Shown: positions 52,495 through 63,404 of the stretch, piece after piece
How positions within the stretch are numbered: the first letter of the stretch is position 1
Layout: every line of letters begins with the position of its first letter
Source of the DNA: Hemicordylus capensis
Lineage: Eukaryota > Chordata > Lepidosauria > Squamata > Cordylidae
DNA length: 64,000 nt
Assembly (NCBI RefSeq): GCF_027244095.1
Contig: NC_069670.1
Location: 21,069,820-21,133,819 of the forward strand
Direction of reading: 5' to 3'
The notes under the pieces: generated by a model
Databases searched by the model: none
What the model was told of the DNA's origin: nothing
Seen by the model: the letters and a program-made list of their open reading frames with translations, nothing else
Position numbers and translations under genes: made by a program

Positions 52495-53985
52495 GATTAA
52501 TTCAGATCCAAATAGAATCTGGTTAGCTTAACGTCCGTTCCAGGCAAATTGATGGAAAGCATCCTCAAGGCTAAAATTGTAAAGCATATAGAAGAACAGG
52601 ACCTGCTGGGAGTCAACAAGCATGGTTTCCGCAAAGGTAAATCCTGCCTCACCAACCTTTGGAGTTCTTTGAGAGTGTCAACAAGTGTTTGGATCAAGGT
52701 GATCCAGTTGACATAGTATACCTGGACTTCCAAAAAGCTTTCGACAAAGTTCCTCATCAAAGACTCCTGAGGAAACTTAGCAGCAGTCATGGGATAAGGG
52801 GACAAGTACATGTGCGGATTGCTAACTGGTTGAAAGATAGGAAACAGAGGGCTCGTATAAATGGAGAGTTTTCACAATGGAGGAAAATAAGAAATGGAGT
52901 CCCCCAGAGATCTGTACTGGGACCGGTGCTTTTTAATTTATTAATAAATGACCTAGAAGCAGGGGTAAGCAGGGAGGTGGCCAAATTTGCAGATGATATC
53001 AAGCTCTTTTGGGTAGTGAAATCCAAAATGGATTGTGAGGATCTCCAAGAGGATCTTTCCAAACTGGGGGAGGGGTGACAAAGTGGCAAATGCACTTCAA
53101 TGTTGGCAAGTGTTAAGTGATGCACATTGGGATGAAAAATCCCAACTTCAAGTATATGCTGATGGGATCTGAGCTGTCCGTGACTGACCAGGAGAGGGAT
53201 CTTGGGGTTGTGGTGGACAGCTCGTTGAAAGTATTGACTCAATGTGCGACTGCTGTGAAAAAGGCCAATTCCACGCTAGGGATAATTAGGAAGGGGATTG
53301 AAAATAAAACTGCTAATATTATAATGCCCTTATACAAACTTATGGTGCGACCACACTTGGAGTACTGTGTACAATTCTGGTCACCACATCTAAAAAAGGA
53401 CTTTGTAGAACTGGAAAAGGTGCAGGAGAGGGCAACCAAGATGATCAGGGGCCTAGAGCACCTTTCTTATGAGGCAAGACTCATAACACCTGGGGCTTTT
53501 TAGTTTAGAAAAAAGGCAACTGCGGGGAGACATGATAGAGGTCTATAAAATCATGCTTGGTTGGTGTGGAGAAAGTGGAGGGAGAGAAAATCTTCTCCCT
53601 CTCACATAACACTAGAACCAGGGTTCATCCCATGAAATTGATTGCCAGGAAATCTAGGACCAAGAAATGGAAGCACTTCTTCACACAACACATAATCCAC
53701 TTGTGGAATTATCTGCCACAAGATGTGGTGGCAGCCAACAACCTGGATGGCTTTAAGAAGGGTTTGGATAACTTCACGGAGGAGAGGTCTTTCAATGGCT
53801 ACTAGTCGGAAGGCTCTGGGCCACCTCCAGCCTCAAAAGCAGGATGCCTGAGTACCAGTTGCAGGAGAGAGGGCATGCCCTCTACTCCTGCCTGTGGCAT
53901 CTGCTGGGCCACTGTGCAAAACATGATGCTGGACTAAATGGGCCTTGGGCCTGATCCAGCAGGGCTGTTCTTATGTCTTCACAGA
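52495..53985 (+). mobile_element. CR1-type LINE, RT domain to 3' end
   Basis: About 1.5 kb with RT text in order: DIVYLDFQKAFDKVPHQRLL, NGVPQRSVLGPVLFNLLIND, KFADDIKLF (the FADD catalytic box), RDLGVVVDSS, RPHLEYCVQFWSPH, ATKMIRGLEHLSYEARL and the end DGFKKGLDNFTEERSFNGY. The frame shifts between 53078 and 53117 and again near 53500, so it is dead. It ends with the standard CR1 tail GGCCTGATCCAGCAGGGCTG. 5' truncated. Confidence 0.92.
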
Positions 53986-54225
53986 CTGGCAGCGGCTTCT
54001 TCAAGGTTGCAGACAGGAATCTCTCTCAGCCCTATCTTGGAGATGCCAGGGAGGGAACTTGGGAACCTAGATGCTCTTCCCAGAGCGGCTCCATCCCCTA
54101 AGGGGAATATCTTACAGTGCTCACACTTCTAGTCTCCATTTCATATGCAACCAGGGTAGACCCTGCTTAGCTACGGGGACAAGTCATGCTTGCTACCACA
54201 AGACCAACTTTCCTCTCCTAAGTGC
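53972..54225 (-). mobile_element. 5S rRNA-headed SINE
   Basis: Reverse copy: ACAGACTGGCAGCGGCTTCT, GGGGAATATCTTACAGTGC, GCAACCAGGGTAGACCCTGC (5S-like part), then CTACCACAAGACC. It is joined to the end of the CR1 copy. Confidence 0.75.
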
Positions 54226-56120
54226 CTTCATCTTTATACAGACATACATGTTTTTCTTTCCCCCACTGTGTGTGTGAAATACTTATTTGTCTGATGGAAA
54301 ACCCTAAAGTTTACATCATCTAAAACTACATCAGAGCTCACCCACTGGGCCTCAATATTTTGAATGGCAGGGATAAGTGAATTGCTGAGCATGTACAGAA
54401 TGCCTTTTGTTCACTACTGAGTAAAACACATCTCTCAAACCTCTCAAACACATCTGAGATTAGAAGACAAAGCTCCTAGGCCACAGGAGGCCTAGGCATT
54501 CTTATTTAGGCATTCTTATTTAGAATGAAGCTGTTAACTTCTTGTTTCATCCAGAATGATGTCAATTTTGTCCCTATTTATTTGAAACCCACAGAATCAC
54601 TGACTCTCTAGATGCAGTTTTCAGTTTTTTTCTATGGCCTCTGTAGCCACAATATGTGAGTGAAGTTTCACAGAATAAAGATAAACATTACCATCTTTGT
54701 TACATATTAAGTTGTGTTAAATGCACAACTACAATGGCTGGTCAAAACTTGGCAACCCTACCTAGACAGCTCAATTATACTTTGTTAAGATATTTTTTTC
54801 CTAATGTGTTGCCGAATCAACTTTCCCCAATGTAGCCCAAGTCTGATTTCTACTGCCCTTCACATCATGTTTCCACCTTTATTTGGCTTCCATCATGACT
54901 GCTTCTGACTGCTTTTGAGTCAAAGTAGGCTGCAAAGCAAACAATAGTTTGGATTTGCTACAAGCCAATTGTCTACAAAGCCATTATTCTGGCAAGGATG
55001 GTTGACAAATTTTATTTATAGCATTCAACAGCAGCTCCACTTTTATTTGTAACTCTCAGCTGGAAGACTGCCAGGGTGAAGAGCACTGTGTGAACAGAAA
55101 TAATAGAATGAGAGACTTCAGGTAATTATGTCTCTAAAGCTGTTAACAGGATTGGCCATTTGATAAATGAGGGGATTTGGGACTGTTGTGGCTGACAAGC
55201 AGCTGTAAAATAGTTGGAGAACTGATGAGCTGTTTATCTCCATTGTACTCTGGAGAGGGCAGCTCTGTGTTCAGTTTTACACCCTCTTCATGTTAATTTA
55301 ATTTCTCATGAATAATGTGCCAGCAGGACCAGTTCTAGAAATTGTGGTGCCTACTGCAAAATTAGGTTTGGGGGTCCTTAGTACAACTAATTTTCTTTGG
55401 GCTAAAGTGTGGGGAGGTTGTCAGAGCCTTGATCTTTCAGTTGCTCCTCTGCCTCAGCTAAGTTGGCAGCAATCTAAAACAAAATAAAAAGAACAGCCAG
55501 CCTCCAAGCAACTTCTTTCCTCATTTTTATTTGCTTCATTTTCATTGCTTGTCCAATCAAGCTGATTGGCAGGAGATTTAGGATGGAGAAAATGGAAAAA
55601 AAAGTCCTGACTCAGTGCAAAGCAGCCTACAATGTCCAGGGAAAATGTATGGGATAGAACTCCTGCTTTGCACACAAGGTGCCAGATCTTTCAGCTCTGC
55701 CCCATGGCTCTTACCTCTCCTCCTCTCTCGGTATTGGCAGAGGGCCGGGCTGTCAGAAATTCCTGCTCAAGGGTAAGGCTTCTGAGACTCTCTACCTCCC
55801 ACCCCAGTTGCTGTTCTTCTGCACAGACATCAGCCCAGTATGAGCAGCCCCCCACAAATGCTGTGGCCCCCTGCAGTTGCAGTAGTTGCAGTATGTTTCC
55901 CAGTGTGCCCGCGGAAAGAGTGCTGATCTTTATGGCCAAATATTAGCTTAGAATTTCCAGGCCTGTTCCCTCATCCCTGTTTGCAGTTACTCTGCCAAAC
56001 TAAAGATTTCAATCAAGCCCAATGTAAAGAAATGAACAATGCAACCCTGCACAAACAGTTATTACTCTAGTAAAATTTAGGAGGACTTATTGCTGAGTAG
56101 ATGTATTTCGGAATGGACTG
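54226..56120. other. No gene seen
   Basis: AT-rich sequence with no domain-like frame, no RNA gene and no repeat that I recognise. Short open frames at 55632-55946 and its complement lack support. Confidence 0.5.
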
Positions 56121-56129
56121 TAAGGTGTC

Positions 56130-56548
56130 TGTTGGGGTTTTGTGATTATTTAGCAAAGCACCAAGGAAGTTACCACTCCAGTTACTCCAGCAGAGTTCAG
56201 TTATTGCAGCTATTTCGAGTAACACACATGGAGATCACTGTAGAGTCTTAAGTTAACTAGTTTATTGGTGAAGTACATTTGGGATAGGAAAGACCTATTC
56301 TATCTGTCAGCTACATAATGAATAGGTCGTGAGAGAGAGCAAGGTGTTTCCATCTTCACTCTAGAAGGAATGGAAGAAGACTGACTTACTACAGCAAGTA
56401 TCTGAGGAGTCAAGGCAGGGGTTTTAGAGTAGAAGCAATCAGGGACAGGTAAGGAGACCCTCACTATCTACCTCTACTCCTAATGCCCCTAGTGGTCATT
56501 AGGATAGTTGGTGCAAAAGGTCGATGCACTGGAACTCCATATCCAACA
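56130..56548 (-). repeat. Solo Ty1/copia LTR (fossil) with target duplication
   Basis: About 419 bp related to the LTRs at 776-1212 and 4345-4783 and in the same orientation: it shares TTGCAGCTATTT, ACACATGGAGATC, ATGCCCCTAGTGGTCATTAG and TTGGTGCAAAAGGTCGATGC. GTGTC occurs directly on both sides (56125-56129, 56549-56553), a perfect 5-bp target duplication. It is much more diverged from the two paired LTRs than they are from each other, so it is an older insertion or another subfamily. Confidence 0.88.
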
Positions 56549-56604
56549 GTGTCTACCCTTTCTCACTGAAAGAAACATGAGATTTGCATAATGAGTTCAC
56601 ATTC

Positions 56605-56840
56605 AGTAATGTGTGCTGTCGAGTTGGTTTCGACCCCTGGCAACCACAGAGCCCTGTGGTTGTCTTTGGTAGAATACAGAAGGGGTTTACCATTGCCGCC
56701 TCTTGCGTAGTATAAGATGATGCCTTTCTGCATCTTCTTATATCGCTGCTGCCTGATATAGTACCAGTGGGGATTCGAACCGGCAACCTTCTGCTTCATG
56801 CGTCAAGCATTTCCCCGCTGCACCACTTAACGCTTGAGCC
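56605..56840 (-). mobile_element. tRNA-derived SINE
   Basis: The tRNA-like head lies at the right (complement of AGCGGGGAAATGCTTGACGC and GCCGGTTCGAATCCCC), and the body CGAGTTGGTTTCGACCCCTGG at the left, a phrase shared by several vertebrate SINE families. Confidence 0.75.
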
Positions 56841-57243
56841 ATTATGGCCAGTCTTTAATAGGATTATTATGAGCACCAGGTTTGGCCTCATTGCAAGATA
56901 GCTACTTGTGCAACTGGCAATCTAGTACCCCATTTCTAGCCTCCTGTGGGACACCAAGTGCAGTAGCTAGATTAAATGTTCCTGCTACTACAGTCTATCA
57001 ACTACTTAATGCCAATCTGTGCATCTAAAACTAAAGCTTGTAGGTGTTCTTATAACAGCTGATCACTTTTTGATATTGAATTGATCACTCAATGGAAGGA
57101 ATGTATATTTCCTTTAGGATTTCCCATACAAAATAACAGACCAAAAAAGCCGTAGCAACTCCAGATATTATAAAGTGAAGGCAATGAACTAAGTTCATCT
57201 TGGCATACTTGAATTTAGTAAGCTGTCGTCACCATCTCCTTAC

Positions 57244-57325
57244 ATAGGAAATTGCCTTATACCAAGTTAGACCATTGGTCCATCTAGCTCAGTATTCTCT
57301 TCCCTGACTGGCAGCAGCTGTCTAG
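57244..57325 (-). mobile_element. SINE tail fragment (5S-Sauria type)
   Basis: ACATAGGAAATTGCCTTATA, GACCATTGGTCCATCTAGCT and CTGACTGGCAGCAGC, the 3' end of the SINE in reverse. Confidence 0.7.
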
Positions 57326-57343
57326 CATTTTATTATTATTACA

Positions 57344-57926
57344 AGTAAATTTTAGCCCGTTGAATAACGGGCGCTAGGAAGGGAAGGGGCCCAAATTCGC
57401 CCTTCTGCCCGGATCTGGCGGCATCGCAGCCAGGCTTCGGCGGCAGCTCTGCCACCACCTTGGCCAGCTTCCCCCGCCGCCTCTTCCCCCTTCAATCAGC
57501 GGCCGGGTGGACTCTGGGGGCGCCACTGCCGGTCCGGTCCGGGCCGCCCCCACCTCACATTCCTGGCCGGTCTCCCCGGCCGGGCAAGGGCCCCAAGGAC
57601 TCCCAGCTGCCCAGCTTCGGCGGCGGCGCCAGGTCTCGGCGGCGGCTCCGCCGCCACCTCAGCCAGCTTCCCCTGCCGCCTCCTCCCCCCGCCCGGCTTT
57701 GGCGGCGCGGCCAGGCTGCGGCCATGGCTCCGCCGCCGCCGCTTACCTGGCTTCTTCGGGGTGGCCGCTTCTGGCCGCCCAAGATTGCCACCGGGTCCTG
57801 CTGTTCGTGCCTCCCTTGCTCTGTTCTGGACATGCGCTTCACGCATGCCCAGAACAGGCAGGCACGAACGCACGCTTGGTGTCCATCCACAGATGGACAC
57901 CAAGCGTTTTATTAGAGAGGATTATC
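57344..57926 (+). mobile_element. GC-rich insertion flanked by 12-bp direct repeats
   Basis: A 0.58-kb GC-rich block in AT-rich surroundings, beginning AGTAAATTTTAGCCCGTT and GAATAACGGGCGC and ending TTTTATTAGAGAGG. ATTATTATTACA flanks it on both sides (57332-57343 and 57927-57938), a length fitting target-primed insertion, though the repeat is low complexity. Long open frames on both strands result from GC content; none resembles a protein. Confidence 0.5.
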
Positions 57927-58165
57927 ATTATTATTACATTTCTATCCCGCTCTTCCTCCAGCGTGGGCAGAGCTCCTGCCCAGAGTGGTGTACTACATAC
58001 TTAAGTTTCTCTTTCATAACAGCCCTGTGAAGTAGGCTAGGCTGAGAGAGAAGTGACTGGCCCAGAGTCACCCAGCTAGTATCATGGCTGAATGGGGATT
58101 TGAACTCAGGTCTCCCCGGTCCTAGTCCAGCACTCTAACCACTACACCACACTGGCTCTCCATTT
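57927..58165 (-). mobile_element. tRNA-derived SINE
   Basis: Reverse copy of the 59993 family: TATCCCGCTCTTCCTCCAGC at the left, GAGAGAAGTGACTGGCCCAG in the middle, and the complement of GTGGTTAGAGTGCTGGACTA at the right. Confidence 0.8.
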
Positions 58166-58169
58166 CTAA

Positions 58170-58925
58170 CAGGTATTTCCTCAGCCTTACTTGGATATGT
58201 TGGGTCTTCTACATATAAAGCAGATGCTGTTCTATTGAGATGGTACTCTATTGTTAACCTGATACAGGAGGACATTAACTTCTTCAGGTCTCTGCATTTT
58301 TAAAGGAAAGGTCAGATTGCAAGCTAAAGATTAGAAATGGCTGAGTTACAGTTCCTTGAAATGGTGATTTGACAGTAAATTTTCATTCAACAGTTTTCTC
58401 AGTGCAGGGGCCATTTTTATTTACAGGGTCCGTTGTATTGATTCCAGAAAGTGTGGAATCACATGCTTCTGGGCAAGCGTGGCCCTTGCAGTTTTTAGCT
58501 TTTAAAACAACAACAACTTTTTTTCCATGTCATATTAGCAGCACCTGACCTCCCATGGCTGTCTCATATTTGGCACAAAGATCGCAACTGTCTCTCTTCG
58601 GCCCAACGTTGAGGCTTTACACATGATCGGTGTGTAGAGCCTGCAGGGCTTCTGTGGTGAGAGCAGGCCATGGAGCTGCACTGTGGCAACTCACGATCAC
58701 CAAAACGGGTCATGATCATGATCACCCCAACATCACTCTCATCTTGGGAGTTACAGTCTGAATTGGGTGGCAATTGAGGTAGGATAAAGATAGGCAAGAA
58801 TGTTTCAAGTAAAACTTTGCTGAAGAAGTGAATTTTAAAAACAGAAAGGGAAGTGGCATTGCCAAGTTCCAGACCAATGGAGCAATATGCAGAAATATGG
58901 AGAATGAGAAAGTGAAAATAAGAGA
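58170..58925. other. No gene seen
   Basis: The minus-strand open frame 58564-58929 has no family resemblance. Short palindromic GATCATGATC text at about 58705-58725. Confidence 0.45.
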
Positions 58926-59160
58926 ACATTGGAAGCTGCCTTATACTGAGTCAGACCATCTCGCTCAGTATTGTCTACGCATCCTGGCAGCAGCTTCTCC
59001 AAGGTTGCAAGCAAGAATTTCTTCCAGCCCTATCTTCCCCATATCCTATATCTTACAATGCTCACACATGTAGTCCCCCATTCAAATGCAACCTGAGCAG
59101 ACTTTGCTTAGCAAAGGGGACAATTCACACTTGCTACCACAGGACCAGCTCTCCTGACAG
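58926..59160 (-). mobile_element. 5S rRNA-headed SINE
   Basis: ACATTGGAAGCTGCCTTATA, GGCAGCAGCTTCTCCAAGG, AATGCAACCTGAGCAGACTT and CACAGGACCAGCTCTCCTG in order. Confidence 0.8.
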
Positions 59161-59418
59161 AGGCTGAATACTTAAAGTAAGGACTTTGAGTAGGAAGTGC
59201 CAAGGAGCCAGTCCAGAATTACAGAGTGAGATGACATGATGAGAGTGACAAGAGAGAAAGACGAATTGAGCAGAGGTAGTTCAGAATGAACAAAAGAAAG
59301 GAGATAACAGTAAAGGTCAAGGAGGACAAGGCCACTGTTACTTAAATGTGTGACAACTTGAGCATGAACAAAAATTCTAGCAGGAGGTAACAAGGACAGA
59401 CAGGAGGTAACATATAGG

Positions 59419-61121
59419 CAGGGGTGTATCTAGGGAAAATAGCGTCTAGGGCAAGCACTGAAATTGAACCCCTGTCCAAACATCTGACATCCATCTTTCA
59501 GATAACCTTACCATAATATCAGCTCAAAAAAACAACTCCAGACACTTTAAGGAGAAACAGGTTGTAAGTAACACACATGAATACACACATACAACCACAC
59601 ATGTGGCACATGCGTGCCAGTCGCCTTCCCGAGGAAACGCAGTACATCCATGTACTGGGCATGCCTCCATAGAGCTAAGCAGTAAAAGCTCTCATTAGCA
59701 AATGCTCTGCCACCTCAGCACACCTCACTACAGGTTGCTGCCTCCAAGAAATTCAGGACAGCTTTCGCTTTAAAGGGAGATGGTTGCAATGGGAAAGCAA
59801 CAGGCAGACTGGTCAGTAAACTTTATATCTAGTTTATCAAATGCACTAGTCAATCAGAATCGCAGCATGACTATTCAATATGTCTTTTAAAAACAATTGT
59901 GTTCAAAGTAAAAAGGGAGTTGCATTGATTTTTTAAAAGACATTCTAAAATATAACTTTTTTTAGAAGGCAAGGAAACTTAAGCACATCTATGTGGTATA
60001 GTGGTTAGAGTGCTGGACTAGGACTGGGGAGACCCGAGTTCAAATCCCCATTCAGCCATGATACTACTTGGGTGACTCTGGGCCAGTAACTTCTCTCTCT
60101 CAGCCTAACCTACTTCACAGGGTTGTTGTGAGGAGAAACCTAAGTATGTAGTACTCTGGGCTCCTTGGAGGAAGAGCGGGATAAAAAATGTAAAATAATA
60201 AAAATAAATAAATAAAAACTTGAGTACAACTCAGCTAAATTAAAGGCAATAATTTGCAGCACATTAACCACTTATTTCAAAAGACAAGCCATTTATCAGT
60301 ATGGTAAGACTGCACAACACAGGGATGGCAGTACATTGCAAATGCAACATTTCTGGGTATGAATTCTTACAGCAGTGTTTTTAAAAATTTTTTTTTTTAA
60401 AACCTCACAAGTTAAAGGCAGGCACTTTCCAGGTTTGAAATCCCACAAACCTTATAATCAGATAGCTGGACAAATATGCAGATTAAGCTAGAGCTCTGTA
60501 TAGAGAATTAAACAGCATGCCAGTGAATATTTCCATTTTATTCCTTGCCTCTCCCCACCCTTCAGTTTTGCCAGCTTACAAGGTATTAAACCGGGATGTT
60601 TTGTCCACTTACTTTTATGCCATCTATATCTGTTTTTTAAATGATCAGGTCCATGGCATTCTTCTGACTCCCTAGATCAGGGGGAAAAACTAGACTAGGG
60701 CCTGACAGGGGGCATTTGAGCATGTGTGTTGGCCATTTTTTTTAAAAGGCCACTGCACATGCTCAAATGGTCCCTGCGAGGTGTCCTATGACTTGCGAGG
60801 CCTCACAGAGGCCTTTTGAGCATGTGCAGTGACCTCCAAAATGGCTGTTGCACTGATCTTTATAGGCCTGAACAGGCCTGAAATTAGACCGGGATGAGCT
60901 ACAGCGGAGTTCTAAGAGGCCGGTGGGGGGGGGGACCTTTACAGACCCCTCCCCCACGGCCTTTAGGAAGCCCCCCCAAAGGGGCTACAGGTTTAAAAAA
61001 AATTGGGGGGGAAACACACACCAATAATTCATGAATTGGGTGTGGGGTAGCATGGCACTGGCACCCACACAAGTGGCACCTAGGGCATGTGCCCTGGCTG
61101 CCCCCACTAGTTTTACCTATG
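59419..61121. mobile_element. Long non-autonomous hAT-type element with nested SINE
   Basis: Left end CAGGGGTGTATCTAGGG...AGCGTCTAGGGC and right end GGCACCTAGGGCATG...TTTTACCTATG match the ends of 33637-35537. Flanks CATATAGG (59411-59418) and GATATAGG (61122-61129) agree at 7 of 8 bases. About 1.7 kb, no transposase frame, with a tRNA SINE inside at 59993-60225. Confidence 0.7.
59993..60225 (+). mobile_element. tRNA-derived SINE nested in the hAT-type element
   Basis: GTGGTATAGTGGTTAGAGTG (A box), GACCCGAGTTCAAATCCCC (B box), CTCAGCCTAACCTACTTCAC and AGGAAGAGCGGGATAAAAAA, then AAATAAATAAATAAA. Confidence 0.85.
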
Positions 61122-61129
61122 GATATAGG

Positions 61130-62216
61130 AGATACTAGTTATCACCGACAGTGACAAAAAGAACAGCTCCTGTGTAAGTGGATTTGTACTAAATTATTTC
61201 AATTTAGGCCTTACAATTTTATAATTCTGCAACCTCAAAGGTTCTCAAGAGTTTAAAATATTAGCTACTGAATAGGTTTGGGATCTGTCTGTGCAAAGAA
61301 GGGGTGCATGGTGCCATAGTTAAAAGGCACACTGCAATATATTTTTTTACACTGTTTGAGCTTTTAATGGCATTTTACAAATGTCTCAGTGGTCAGTGTT
61401 TCAAATATACTGTAATATAAATAACAAAAGGAGAAAAATGACTACCACATCAGATTAGAAGCATATTGAGTATACCAGAGATAGGCAATGAACAATTTTA
61501 CCATAGATATATAAATTTCTAAATATAACAGTACTGGAAAATAAAGATATATAGTAGAAAACAATATATGAATATATCAGATGAAAGATGATACGTTAAT
61601 CAGTTACCAGAAATATAATTACCTAAGTTCTCCTGGTGAATTAGCTATGTCCTTGTTATTCACTACATAGTTCCAGTAGGGTTTCCATTTTAAATAAGAT
61701 AAATTATCTCTGTTTTGGTGTGCACTTGTTTTTCACATTTTGTGTGCTTCACATTTTCCTAAATATCTGTTCTTTGCAACTAAGTAATCAAGATTTTTAA
61801 AGTGTGCTGCCCCAGCATAATTCGGGGTGCTTTTGAAGTATTCTTGTAACCAATCAAGAATTCTGAGTGTCTTTAAAAAGCTAAAAGCCTCAGGTGGAAC
61901 TAGTCTGTAGTAACTGAATTTTAAAAATGTCTTTGTGCTTTACCTTTTCCAAGCCTCCAAGTGTGGTTATTGACCCAGCAGGAGGAGGGGGAATTTCTCT
62001 GGTACAAAATGTGCGTCTCAATAAGAGCTTGACCAAATGAACAATTAGCTCCATATGCAGGCAAAAACGCATGGGAGGAAAAGTTTTTTTCTTTGGTCTT
62101 GCCTGCTAGCAACAACGGGGAGCAGGTTTTTGTAACTGCCCAGTACCCAGCTTTAGAGGGACCTTGGACCAATGCACTAAATCCAATGGTCCAGTGCTAG
62201 GCAAGTCTTAGAGTGC
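61130..62216. other. No gene seen
   Basis: AT-rich; two overlapping minus-strand frames at 61890-62172 show no domain text. Confidence 0.5.
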
Positions 62217-62224
62217 TTGGTGGC

Positions 62225-62830
62225 TAGGAGTGTGCCCGGACCGGTCCGGCGGCTCGGCACGGAGGGGGGTTGTAGCTTTAAGGGCGGGGGGTAGTACTTA
62301 CCCCCCCACCGCTCTTCCCCCTCCGGTGCTGTAGTTCTTGTAAAAGTTCCTGGGGCGGCAGCGTTCCTCCCTGCCGCCCCTGGCCCTGTCGTTAGCCCTC
62401 CAGTGCTCCAGTAGGCTACACGCATGCGCCTGTTCTGGCGCGCACACTTGTCGCCGCCGTGTGCGCGCTCCGTACGCATCACTCATCGACGTGTGACGTG
62501 TACGCAGCGCGCGTGCGCAGTTGCCGCCGTGCGCGCTGCGTACACGTCACACGTCGATGTGTGATGCGTACGGAGTGCGCGTGCGCACGCGGCAGCGAGT
62601 GTGCATGCACGCCAGAACGGGCGCATGCGTGTAGCCTACTGGAGCACTGGAGGGCTAACGATGGGGCCAGGGGCGGCAGGGAGGAATGCTGCCGCCCCAG
62701 AAACTTTTACAAGAACTACAGCGCCGGAGGGGGAAGAGCGGCGGGGGGGGTAAGTACTACCCCCCGCCCTTAAAGCTACAAACACCCCCCCGTGCCCATC
62801 CGGACCGGTTCGGAGGGATGCACATCCCTA
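62225..62830. mobile_element. Palindromic hAT-type element, complete
   Basis: 606 bp, almost entirely one foldback: the left arm (GTAGCTTTAAGGGCGGGGGG, TAGTACTTACC) is mirrored on the right, closing around CGTACGCATCAC and CGACGTGTGACGTGTACG. Ends TAGGAGTGTGC and TAGGGATGTGC (reverse). TTGGTGGC flanks both sides exactly (62217-62224, 62831-62838). CpG-rich centre. Confidence 0.88.
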
Positions 62831-62839
62831 TTGGTGGCA

Positions 62840-63400
62840 TCAGGAACCTACCAGAGCTTCTGGGTTTTCCCAGAACCTTTTTCTTAACTTTTGGGTCTTG
62901 AAAGTTGCAGAGTTTTCAACCAGCCAGTCTGTGTCTCAGAGCACAGGACAGGTATGACTCAGCACTAAAGTCTTCCACATGCTGTAGAACTGGTTTAGAT
63001 CAGTCAGGGAAATTATCCATTAACCTGGCCTGAGTCAGGAAGGAAAAATTTTCCACTACCCACAATTCATTACAAGACTTTTCTCCCTTTGGGCACATAT
63101 TGTGAGGTTTGCAATGGTGGCTAGAAGGCTCAAAAGTCTGTTCTGATTCTTGAAAAAATGTTTTTATATGCTGTAATGTTACCTGGATTCCCTGACTCCA
63201 ATGCCCTTCTTTAAAGCTTTTTCCAATATAGAATTTTAAAAGCTATCTTGAACTTCTGCTTATACACAGGTTCACCAGGCATTGGCTTTGGAAGCTTATG
63301 GCAAGGACTAGGCATGTAGGTGGAACGCAGGTGGAACACAGACTTCACACTTCATGTAAGAACTATACTAAAGTTTTTGTTTACGAGTGTGATTGAAGGT
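62840..63400. other. No gene seen
   Basis: No feature recognised before the CR1 copy that runs off the window. Confidence 0.45.
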
Positions 63401-63404
63401 TTCT

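Noticed and set aside
57460-58004. Overlapping GC-rich open frames on both strands
   Set aside because: Three frames are open at once because the sequence is GC-rich; none resembles a protein and the block lies in an insertion.
62459-62773. Open frame of about 100 codons with a Cys/Arg-rich repeat
   Set aside because: Lies wholly within the palindromic hAT-type element, and its mirror frame is open on the other strand.
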